From Candidatus Bathyarchaeota archaeon (GTDB taxonomy: Archaea; Thermoproteota; Bathyarchaeia; RBG-16-48-13; GCA-020355125): a stretch of DNA of 5,446 bases. Both the position numbers and the translations under genes were made by a program. Within the stretch, counting starts at the first letter, position 1. Every line of letters begins with the position of its first letter. Where the stretch lies: the NCBI GenBank assembly GCA_026014905.1, contig JAOZHK010000140.1, positions 1-5,446 of the forward strand, given 5' to 3'. Below, one piece after another: positions 1 through 4,527 of the stretch. The notes beneath the pieces are model-generated. The model did no database searches and was not told where the DNA came from. It saw only the letters and a program-made list of their open reading frames with translations.

Positions 1-6
1 GGCATC

Positions 7-91
7 GAGTTAGTTCAAGGTTTCACTGACGGTGAAGCTTAAGCTCCGAGGTGGGGAGCTACACAAATACCAATAAAAATGAGGTGAAAAA
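7..91 (+). promoter_or_regulatory. Structured 5' leader, copy 1 (two tandem hairpins plus ribosome site)
   Basis: This untranslated leader precedes the gene at 92 and is repeated at 3949-4030. Hairpin 1 is a ten-pair stem, 18-27 with 31-40, closing a GAC loop at 28-30; it includes G-U pairs at 19/39, 21/37 and 27/31. Hairpin 2 is AGCTCC (42-47) with GGAGCT (55-60) around the loop GAGGTGG (48-54). A partly conserved linker (61-73) follows, then the ribosome site GAGGTGA at 81-87, four bases before ATG. Copies 1 and 2 are nearly identical in hairpin 2 and the linker. The promoter for this copy lies outside the window. Base pairing is read directly; a role as a regulatory RNA element is inference, and I do not recognise it as a known riboswitch class. 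Confidence 0.65.
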
Positions 92-403
92 ATGAATAGG
101 TATTTGATAATTACAAAACCTTCAGAAAAACATAAAGAACTTGTGGCTCAGAGAGAAAAAGAAGTTGAAGCAGGTCTTCGTCCAGAGGAAATTCAACTTA
201 CTGGTGAAGGAAAGTTCATTACTGCTGGTGAATTGGAAGGAGGTGGCACATTTATGCTAGTTGAGTGCGTTAATCCCAGAGAGTTCTTATCCGACATAAA
301 GGATTTCATAGCAGATGCCGAAATAAGAACAGTTACACCATGCCCTAGCGACTGTCAAGCATGCCCATCAACAATCATTGTACCACCTCTGAGGTCGAAA
401 TAA
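92..403 (+). CDS. Small dimeric alpha/beta-barrel-like protein (YCII/DUF3303-like) with cysteine tail
   Basis: A 103-residue soluble protein with no signal peptide or membrane helix. Residues 2-8 (NRYLIIT) form a first strand, 11-29 a charged helix, 41-47 (KFITAGE) and 53-60 (TFMLVECV) further strands, and 62-75 a helix (PREFLSDIKDF...). This beta-alpha-beta-beta-alpha-beta order and the 'GGGTFMLVE' turn resemble small ferredoxin-like dimeric barrels of the YCII/DUF3303 kind; the family name is tentative and no catalytic residue is identifiable. The last 20 residues are unusual: C84, C88 and C91 in a CPSDCQACP arrangement followed by a hydrophobic end, which could bind metal or form disulphides. 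The ATG start is fixed by GAGGTGA at 81-87 and by the structured leader. It is a single-gene unit with a T-tract straight after the stop codon. Function unknown. Confidence 0.75.
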   Translation: MNRYLIITKPSEKHKELVAQREKEVEAGLRPEEIQLTGEGKFITAGELEGGGTFMLVECVNPREFLSDIKDFIADAEIRTVTPCPSDCQACPSTIIVPPLRSK

Positions 404-406
404 TTT

Positions 407-415
407 CCCTTTTTT
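407..415 (+). terminator. T-tract terminator after the 92-403 gene
   Basis: CCC followed by six T residues begins four bases after the TAA stop. Archaeal RNA polymerase terminates at such T-runs without needing a hairpin. Similar T-tracts at the same relative place follow the genes ending at 2404 and 4437, which supports the call. Confidence 0.55.
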
Positions 416-471
416 GAAACCACTCAGAATCGCCTTTCTCTCTAAAGGGCGATATCATCGTACTTTGTCAA
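407..471 (+). repeat. 3' hairpin module, copy A
   Basis: A T-tract, then TGAAACCACTCA (415-426), then a region with two competing hairpins. The first pairs ATCGCC (429-434) with GGCGAT (448-453) and TTT (435-437) with AAA (444-446), with G447 bulged. The second pairs AAAG (444-447) with CTTT (463-466) and CGAT (450-453) with ATCG (457-460). They share 444-453, so only one can form. Related modules lie at 2424-2487 and 4450-4522, also directly after genes. The similarity is read from the sequence; function (termination, 3' end stability or recombination site) is unknown. Confidence 0.6.
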
Positions 472-491
472 CTCTGATTCGTTAACTACAA

Positions 492-884
492 ATGAGAGTA
501 TATGATAATCATAAACGGATATTGGTGAAGCGGATAGGAGAGATTTACAGGTCATTGAAACCCGAGACTAAGCGAATGATCAGGCTCGTCTCTTTAGGTT
601 CGTCCATAGGATTCATTCTCACCATTCTAACGGGACAGTTTTCATCAGGCGAACATTTGAATTTTACCACAATTTGGGGTGGAGGAGAGAAGGTGTATTT
701 TGGACGTCCCATTGCATGGAGATTGGTAGTTGAAGAGGGCCGTGTAAATAGAATATTAAACTATGTTGAGTACCGTGTGAACTACCTATTAGTCAATCTC
801 CTAGTCTACGCAGTACTCGCAATATTTATCGTAGATTTTTTTGAGAAGCGTCGTAAACACTCTTACTCATTCTCTGCACAATAG
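492..884 (+). CDS. Two-helix membrane protein of unknown function
   Basis: A 130-residue protein I cannot assign to a family. The N-terminal 32 residues are strongly basic (NHKRILVKRIGEIYRSLK...KRMIR). A first hydrophobic helix spans about 33-48, a loop of about 45 residues (50-95) contains a glycine-rich stretch (WGGGEKVYFGRPIAW), and a second helix spans about 97-116, followed by a basic end (EKRRK). The positive-inside rule places both ends in the cytoplasm and the loop outside. The ATG at 492 is the first start after an in-frame TAA at 483. No ribosome site precedes it, and no convincing TATA box is seen in the 88-base gap, so translation may be leaderless or the start may be slightly wrong. 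It faces the FISUMP gene convergently, with 51 bases between them. Confidence 0.65.
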   Translation: MRVYDNHKRILVKRIGEIYRSLKPETKRMIRLVSLGSSIGFILTILTGQFSSGEHLNFTTIWGGGEKVYFGRPIAWRLVVEEGRVNRILNYVEYRVNYLLVNLLVYAVLAIFIVDFFEKRRKHSYSFSAQ

Positions 885-893
885 ACCTTCATA

Positions 894-905
894 TTTCACT
901 ACGAA
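894..905 (+). repeat. Truncated relative of the TTCACTACGAA repeat
   Basis: The 12 bases TTTCACTACGAA, ten bases after a stop codon, match the first 12 bases of the fuller copy at 3838-3902; the copy at 1873-1938 shares 11 of them. The remainder of the repeat is missing here. The match is short, but its position (just after a gene, like the copy after the MFS gene) argues against chance. Confidence 0.35.
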
Positions 906-935
906 TTTAGAAAATTCCTACATGTGCAGTTGGCA

Positions 936-1664
936 TTAATTGTCTTTCACACAACGCACTGAATGTCCGTCCATCTTCGGATGACTGCTTCTTGTTACTC
1001 CTGAATCGAGTCTCGAAGTAATATAGTACCAAACATCACCAGCATACCCAATCCTTTCCGTGACAGTCCAATATTTTTCAACATCGTCAAAGAAAATATA
1101 ATTACCATTGTTTATCCTTTCACCTGCCCAACAAACTGAAAAATTAATCTCTTTCAGTCTGCCACCGGCAACGCTCTCTCCTCCCAGATAGTCGACAAGA
1201 ATCCTCCATTCATCCATAGTTGGAACATGCCATCCAATTGGAGCAAGTTTTCCGGTATCTACTGCATACCAGTTATATAATGCGCCATAATCGTCTTTGT
1301 TCGAAGGGTCGTTATTTGGCCAGCAATAACCTGGGGTTCTCAGACTAGCCCAGTCCGAGTTGTCTGGTCCGTATGAGATTGATTGGCCATCATTCAATCT
1401 AGTTGTCTTAAGATTTTCTGCCATCCAAATCTGGTTGCCTATCTCTACCGTCCTGTAGATGTTTCCATCTATATCCACGACGGTGTCCACAGTCTGTGTG
1501 GGGTCCAGATTGGTCTCTTCGGGCTCTGTGCTCCTTGGATAAAACCGGTATCCTATTGTTAATAATGCTACAATAGCTACGATCCATAGAGCCTTTGAGT
1601 CAATCGTCTTTGCTCCTCTATTACGCCTGTACTCAGGTTCATGTGAGTAGGCGATATGAGTCAT
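936..1664 (-). CDS. Membrane-anchored FISUMP-domain protein (Fib_succ_major paralogous domain)
   Basis: A 242-residue protein. Residues 1-24 are polar and basic, about 25-41 form a membrane helix (ALWIVAIVALLTIGYRF), 44-62 is an acidic linker, and 63-240 is a FISUMP-type domain (TIGR02145). Its hallmarks are IGNQIWMAENLK (75-86), GYCW (112-115), YGALYNWYAV (126-135), LAPIGWHVP (140-148), EW (152-153), LGG (160-162), AGGRLKE (166-172) and the closing GHSVRCV (233-239). The segment that usually reads like GFSALPGG...YWWSSTE is degenerate here (186-203). The family is abundant in Fibrobacter and Bacteroidetes as secreted or surface proteins of unknown function; here the N-terminal anchor would put the domain outside the cell. 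The ATG at 1664 lacks a ribosome site, but a TATA-like box lies about 35 bases upstream, suggesting a very short leader. Confidence 0.85.
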   Translation of the reverse strand: MTHIAYSHEPEYRRNRGAKTIDSKALWIVAIVALLTIGYRFYPRSTEPEETNLDPTQTVDTVVDIDGNIYRTVEIGNQIWMAENLKTTRLNDGQSISYGPDNSDWASLRTPGYCWPNNDPSNKDDYGALYNWYAVDTGKLAPIGWHVPTMDEWRILVDYLGGESVAGGRLKEINFSVCWAGERINNGNYIFFDDVEKYWTVTERIGYAGDVWYYITSRLDSGVTRSSHPKMDGHSVRCVKDN

Positions 1665-1694
1665 GCATTTTCATTCAGCCTTGGATTAGAACTT

Positions 1695-1703
1695 GTTTAA
1701 ATC
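1695..1703 (-). promoter_or_regulatory. TATA-like box for the FISUMP gene
   Basis: On the minus strand GATTTAAAC is centred about 35 bases before the ATG at 1664. This would start RNA near 1673, giving a leader of about nine bases, consistent with the missing ribosome site. Assigned from base composition and position only. Confidence 0.4.
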
Positions 1704-1872
1704 TCCATCTCAAGAATGATGATTGAGCCTGAGTATTGAACTTTTTCTCGCACATAAGTCGTATACATTCGCACTAGCATATCAAATAATTGAGTGAGCG
1801 AGTTCACGGTTGAGCATCTACGAAAACAGAAGGAAGAATGGCTAGTCATGCATTCAATAGCTATTGTCAGAC

Positions 1873-1938
1873 TTCACTACGAAATATGCATCTGATTAAG
1901 TCAGAGTTCTTCCCCAAAGGCGAAGAAGGTACCCAGGC
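1873..1938 (+). repeat. Intergenic hairpin repeat, copy D
   Basis: Starts TTCACTACGAAATATGCATC. Positions 1873-1923 match 3839-3888 with a single one-base indel. Its 3' half folds as TTCTTC (1907-1912) with GAAGAA (1922-1927); an inner CC/GG pair can close an AAA loop. The copy at 3839 carries A-to-G at one stem position, turning a U-A pair into U-G, so the stem survives. The core TCAGAGTTCTTCCCCAAAGG resembles the middle of the 3' modules at 407 and 2424. It lies in a divergent gap without an upstream gene. Confidence 0.65.
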
Positions 1939-1955
1939 GCGTACAATAACGCTCA

Positions 1956-1964
1956 TTATTATAT
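1956..1964 (+). promoter_or_regulatory. TATA-like box for the DUF6326-like gene
   Basis: TTATTATAT lies about 58 bases before the ATG at 2018. Initiation near 1985 would give a leader of about 30 bases containing the ribosome site AGGTGAT (2005-2011). Assigned by position and composition. Confidence 0.4.
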
Positions 1965-2017
1965 CTAACTTTATGACATCATTCTAATCGTCAGATTTGG
2001 GGATAGGTGATTGAATT

Positions 2018-2404
2018 ATGGAAGATGTGATGATAAAGATTTCAGTGCTGTGGCTATTTGGGGAAGTAACTTTACTGACCTTCCTAGTGCTCGAGTATAT
2101 GGAGCAAGGTGTAATGGAGGGAATAATCGCGGGGAACATGAGGGGGCTGCCACTGGGACCAAGAACATTGCTGTTCTATGCAGTTTCCCTTTTGATTCCA
2201 TTGGTCATGGCTTTCCTGTCTCTGACTTTGAAGTATTCAATGAACCGCTGGCTAAATATCATCTTGGGAGTAATTTACACTTTACTCTATCTCGGTGACC
2301 TAATTGCTCATCTAAAAGTTCCATACGCTTATGCAATACTAATGGGCATCGCTTCAGTTGTGGCTCAGCTATTGATTGTCTGGCATGCGTGGACGTGGGT
2401 TTAA
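2018..2404 (+). CDS. Four-helix membrane protein, DUF6326-like
   Basis: A 128-residue integral membrane protein with four predicted helices at about 7-26, 50-71, 78-97 and 103-124. The pattern of a first helix starting KISVLWLF, a short polar stretch with glycines (GNMRGLPLGP, 39-48), then the LKYSMNRWLNIILG turn (71-84) before helix three resembles DUF6326 proteins, where a similar 'lkyr.nRw.Ni..g' segment occurs. The biochemical role of that family is unknown and the assignment is from memory of the pattern. The ATG at 2018 is chosen because AGGTGAT (2005-2011) ends six bases before it; the in-frame ATG at 2030 would be too far. It has its own TATA-like box and a T-tract behind it, so it is probably transcribed alone. 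Confidence 0.75.
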   Translation: MEDVMIKISVLWLFGEVTLLTFLVLEYMEQGVMEGIIAGNMRGLPLGPRTLLFYAVSLLIPLVMAFLSLTLKYSMNRWLNIILGVIYTLLYLGDLIAHLKVPYAYAILMGIASVVAQLLIVWHAWTWV

Positions 2405-2420
2405 AGAGTAAATCATCTTT

Positions 2421-2430
2421 CCACCTTTTT
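2421..2430 (+). terminator. T-tract terminator after the DUF6326-like gene
   Basis: CCACC followed by five T residues, 17 bases after the stop codon. It occupies the same place as the T-tracts after the genes ending at 403 and 4437 and is followed by the same TGAAACCACTCA box. Confidence 0.5.
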
Positions 2431-2487
2431 CATGAAACCACTCAATTCAGAGTTCTCTCTAAAGGACGATTCAGTGTCCTTTGTCAA
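2424..2487 (+). repeat. 3' hairpin module, copy B
   Basis: Aligns with copy A (407-471): T-tract, TGAAACCACTCA, TTCTCTCTAAAGG, and a closing CTTTGTCAA. It contains a perfect seven-pair hairpin, AAAGGAC (2461-2467) with GTCCTTT (2476-2482), around an eight-base loop. The corresponding arms in A (AAAG/CTTT plus CGAT/ATCG) and in C (AAATG/CATTT) differ in sequence yet still pair, which suggests the fold is conserved. The competing upstream hairpin of A is not evident here. Confidence 0.6.
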
Positions 2488-2543
2488 TAATGAATTTATT
2501 CTTATTTTCATCTGTCAAAAATGTTAAAGTCTTGTAGGATGAG

Positions 2544-2554
2544 TTAAATATTAA
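2544..2554 (+). promoter_or_regulatory. TATA-like box for the MFS gene
   Basis: TTAAATATTAA lies about 45 bases before the ATG at 2594, predicting RNA starts near 2575 and a leader of about 20 bases. The leader holds GTGAT at 2584-2588, a partial ribosome site five bases before the start. Confidence 0.45.
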
Positions 2555-2593
2555 AGTTCTACTGAATCTTAAGCTAAAAATGAGTGATGTGCC

Positions 2594-3793
2594 ATGACCA
2601 CAGAAGCGATGGGAAACGTTCCACAAAGTGGAAGAATGATGGTTCCTACACTTTTCTTCTCAAGATTCGTTACTGGAATTCCAGGAATAATATCAACCCT
2701 ATTACTAATTGAAATTGGTAAGTCTTTCGGAAGCTCCATAGGCATTACTGGACAGATCACAACTGCATCATCTATTCTCAGATTTGTTGTCGCATTAATA
2801 GTGGGTTTACTCAGCGTTCGATATAGTCACAAATCGTTATTGATGGGTGGTCTTGCCCTTTACATTATCTCGGGTCTAGGATGCTGCTATTCAATTAACT
2901 TAGGAATGTTGATGCTATCGTTTACATTAACAGGAGCAGCTTTTGCGATAATTAGTCCTATGACTTCCACTATAGTCGGAGAAAATATCCCTAAAGAAAA
3001 GAGAACGACTTCTATGGGTTGGTTGATTGCTGGGGCTTCAGCATCATATCTTGTGGGAGCCCAGATTGTTTCGAGAATAGCAGGTATCGGAGGATGGAGG
3101 CTTACTTTTCAAGGATTTATGATTCCCATTTCCATTCTTGGAATTATTCTTACATATTTTTTTATTCCAAAGGGAAAGTCTACACAAAATAAAAGTAATT
3201 ATCGGATGTCTTCGGAACCATTTCGAGCTGTTATATTTCAGAGGTCAGCAATCTCCTGCTTATTTGGTACTTTGTTTCGGATGTCAGCATTCACAGCGAT
3301 TCTTTCATATGCGGTTTCCTTTTTTAGACAGCAGTTCTTAATATCTCGGGATTTCTCGTCGATTGTTTTAACGGTTATGGCTCTGACTTATACAGCGGGT
3401 AGTCTTATCGCTGGTAGATTTGTAAATAAGTTTGGTAGAAAGATGGTGGCGTCATTTACACTAGGAATAGGATCTGCGTTTATTATCGTCTTTATGTCCT
3501 CAAGCACTCTATGGATGTCTTTGATTCTGGTTATTGTTGGTCTGTTTTTTATAGGGATGAGTGTTTCTGCGGGTCAAAGTCTCAATCTTGAGCAAGTACC
3601 GGAATTCCGAGGTACTATGATGTCTCTTACTTCAGCTTTTGGGGGTGTTGGTTCAGCTCTTGGTGCTGGATTAGGTGGGTATTTACTTCTTGTTACAAAT
3701 TGGAGTATGATGGCTATTGCTTTAGGCTTGAGTGGAATCATTGGAGCAGCTATCATGTATCTTTTCGCAATTGACCCTCTTTTTAGAAAATAA
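2594..3793 (+). CDS. Major facilitator superfamily transporter, 12 helices
   Basis: A 399-residue protein of usual MFS length, acting in the cytoplasmic membrane as a proton- or solute-coupled transporter; the substrate cannot be read from the sequence. Two six-helix halves are joined by a polar loop at about 192-209 (PKGKSTQNKSNYR). The motif A region after helix two is GLLSVRYSHK (71-80), lacking the usual Asp, while the second-half counterpart AGRFVNKFGRK (273-283) is more canonical. GGWRLTF (166-172) after helix five and the glycine-rich AFGGVGSALGAGLGGY (348-363) in helix eleven are typical of DHA1-type (AraJ/multidrug efflux-like) members. The ATG at 2594 is preceded by GTGAT at 2584-2588. 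A five-codon frame starting at ATG 2580 overlaps the start as ATGA. It is a single-gene unit; an efflux role is inference. Confidence 0.9.
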   Translation: MTTEAMGNVPQSGRMMVPTLFFSRFVTGIPGIISTLLLIEIGKSFGSSIGITGQITTASSILRFVVALIVGLLSVRYSHKSLLMGGLALYIISGLGCCYSINLGMLMLSFTLTGAAFAIISPMTSTIVGENIPKEKRTTSMGWLIAGASASYLVGAQIVSRIAGIGGWRLTFQGFMIPISILGIILTYFFIPKGKSTQNKSNYRMSSEPFRAVIFQRSAISCLFGTLFRMSAFTAILSYAVSFFRQQFLISRDFSSIVLTVMALTYTAGSLIAGRFVNKFGRKMVASFTLGIGSAFIIVFMSSSTLWMSLILVIVGLFFIGMSVSAGQSLNLEQVPEFRGTMMSLTSAFGGVGSALGAGLGGYLLLVTNWSMMAIALGLSGIIGAAIMYLFAIDPLFRK

Positions 3794-3838
3794 TCAATGA
3801 TTGTCACCAAACAAAGTTTAGCTCCAGTTGCTTCATCT

Positions 3839-3902
3839 TTCACTACGAAATATGCATCTGATTAGTCAGAGTTCTTCCCCAAAGGCGAGGAAGATAGCAG
3901 GC
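3839..3902 (+). repeat. Intergenic hairpin repeat, copy E
   Basis: Near-identical to 1873-1938 for the first 50 bases (one indel), then diverging before a shared AGGC end. The stem pairs 3872-3877 with 3887-3892, including one U-G pair where copy D has U-A. It lies 45 bases after the MFS stop codon and directly before the promoter of the leader-2 unit. No long T-tract is seen after the MFS gene, so this hairpin may mark its RNA 3' end; that is inference. Confidence 0.65.
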
Positions 3903-3920
3903 CTGTATTGAAAGTATAAT

Positions 3921-3937
3921 GTGAAAGTTATATATAA
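3921..3937 (+). promoter_or_regulatory. Strong archaeal promoter (BRE plus TATA box) for the leader-2 unit
   Basis: TATATATA at 3929-3936 is preceded by a purine-rich GTGAAAG resembling a BRE. RNA would start about 25 bases after the box centre, near 3955-3961, right at the 5' foot of hairpin 1 (3958). A second TATA-like box, AGTATAAT at 3913-3920, could give a start near 3943 and a longer leader. This is the clearest promoter in the window. Confidence 0.65.
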
Positions 3938-3948
3938 GGAGTGGAACC

Positions 3949-4030
3949 GAGTTAGTTCTAGGTTCCACTGACAGTGAAACCTAGCTCCGAGGTGGGGAGC
4001 TATACAAGTACCAAGAAAGGGAGAGGTGAA
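3949..4030 (+). promoter_or_regulatory. Structured 5' leader, copy 2 (two tandem hairpins plus ribosome site)
   Basis: Copy of the leader at 7-91 in front of an unrelated gene. Hairpin 1 pairs 3958-3964 (CTAGGTT) with 3978-3984 and CACT (3966-3969) with AGTG (3973-3976), with one C-A mismatch and a GAC loop. Hairpin 2 pairs TAGCTCC (3982-3988) with GGAGCTA (3996-4002) around GAGGTGG, overlapping the foot of hairpin 1 by three bases, so the two compete at their junction. GAGGTGA at 4023-4029 serves the ATG at 4039. Upstream, AGTGGAACC (3940-3948) is a perfect nine-base complement of GGTTCCACT (3961-3969), an alternative partner available only in a longer transcript. Regulatory function is inferred; the ligand or signal is unknown. 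Confidence 0.65.
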
Positions 4031-4038
4031 ACAATAGT

Positions 4039-4437
4039 ATGTCTGAACCTACTCAAAAAGATGCAGAGCTATTAACAAAACTATACTCGATAGCCTCAAC
4101 ACCTCAAATGTTCAAGGCTTTCAACTGGGCCATGAGCCTCGAAGAGAAGGACTATGAAGAGTTCGAGAAGAAGTACCCGCAGGGGAGTGATGGGCACACT
4201 GATTTCTTTAGAATTGGTAGTTATTTCGAACTTTTAGGCGTGTTGGTCAAATATGGGACCGTCAATGAGGACCTCGTCTTTGACTTACACTACTTACTCT
4301 GGGATAAACTCGGGCCCATCGTGAAAGGATACCAGAAGGCCAGAGGATTTCCAAGGTGGATGGAAAACTACGAGTATCTCGCAAAGAAGAAAACTGAATG
4401 GGCAAAAACTCATCCAGCTGGATACAAGATGCAATAA
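4039..4437 (+). CDS. DUF4760-like cytoplasmic helical protein
   Basis: A 132-residue, probably all-helical soluble protein with no signal peptide or membrane segment. After a short polar start, helix-forming blocks run from about 8 to 46 (KDAELLTKLYSIAS...EEKDYEEFEKKY), and the central segment FFRIGSYFELLGVLVKYGTVNEDLVFDL (56-83) followed by LWDKLGPIVKGYQKARG (87-103) and NYEYLAKKK (110-118) resembles DUF4760, whose members carry 'fyE.iG.Lv..G.vd..l' then 'W..l.p.i...R'. The function of that family is not established. The ATG at 4039 is set by GAGGTGA at 4023-4029, nine bases before it. It sits between leader copy 2 and 3' module C, so it is a self-contained unit, built like the one at 92-403 although the two proteins are unrelated. 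Confidence 0.75.
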   Translation: MSEPTQKDAELLTKLYSIASTPQMFKAFNWAMSLEEKDYEEFEKKYPQGSDGHTDFFRIGSYFELLGVLVKYGTVNEDLVFDLHYLLWDKLGPIVKGYQKARGFPRWMENYEYLAKKKTEWAKTHPAGYKMQ

Positions 4438-4449
4438 GTATTACTGTCT

Positions 4450-4466
4450 CCCCATTCTTTTTCTTG
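4450..4466 (+). terminator. T-rich terminator after the DUF4760-like gene
   Basis: A pyrimidine run with five consecutive T residues at 4458-4462 begins 12 bases after the stop codon, matching the placement of the T-tracts after the genes ending at 403 and 2404. Confidence 0.5.
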
Positions 4467-4522
4467 AACCCACCAAGATTCGCTGTTCTCCCTCAAATGC
4501 GAAGAGGGGAGCGTACATTTTG
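4450..4522 (+). repeat. 3' hairpin module, copy C
   Basis: More diverged relative of copies A and B: T-tract, TGAACCCACCAAGATTCG (4465-4482), then a hairpin pairing CTCCCTC (4488-4494) with 4504-4511 with one bulged G, as in copy A. A competing pairing joins AAATG (4495-4499) to CATTT (4516-4520) and CG (4500-4501) to CG (4512-4513), again as in A, including the shared CGTAC at 4512-4516. The module occupies the convergent gap between two genes. Confidence 0.5.
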
Positions 4523-4527
4523 GAGGT

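Larger units (their letters stand above)
1665..2017. other. Divergent intergenic gap, 353 bases
   Basis: This gap separates the FISUMP gene (leftward) from the DUF6326-like gene (rightward). It holds a TATA-like box for each gene and one copy of a repeat (1873-1938). Nothing convincing is coding: a GTG-started frame at 1794-1895 (33 codons, ending inside the repeat) and an ATG frame at 1838-1987 (49 codons) have no recognisable family. The first could be the remnant of a lost gene, because the repeat's other copy directly follows a gene. Confidence 0.6.

Noticed and set aside
407..490. Integron attC-like recombination site
   Set aside because: The hairpin modules after short genes recall attC sites, but I found no paired core sites of the GTTRRRY/RYYYAAC kind at the expected ends and no integrase. 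The idea is kept only as a loose analogy.
1838..1987. 49-codon ATG frame in the divergent gap
   Set aside because: It runs through repeat D and the TATA box of the next gene; the one-base indel in the sister repeat would break the frame, so it is probably not coding.
2011..2298. 95-codon plus frame and a 61-codon minus frame overlapping the DUF6326-like gene
   Set aside because: Both lie across the four-helix protein, which has a well-placed ribosome site and a coherent membrane pattern; the alternatives have neither.
3574..3843. 89-codon minus frame over the end of the MFS gene, and smaller frames at 2569-2760 and 3138-3341
   Set aside because: All overlap the full-length MFS transporter in other frames and show no recognisable domain.
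3949..4030. Known riboswitch, tRNA-like element or C/D box RNA
   Set aside because: The double hairpin lacks the box C/D pair, the tRNA arms and the consensus of archaeal riboswitches I know, such as the fluoride element. CTGA in hairpin 1 alone is not enough.
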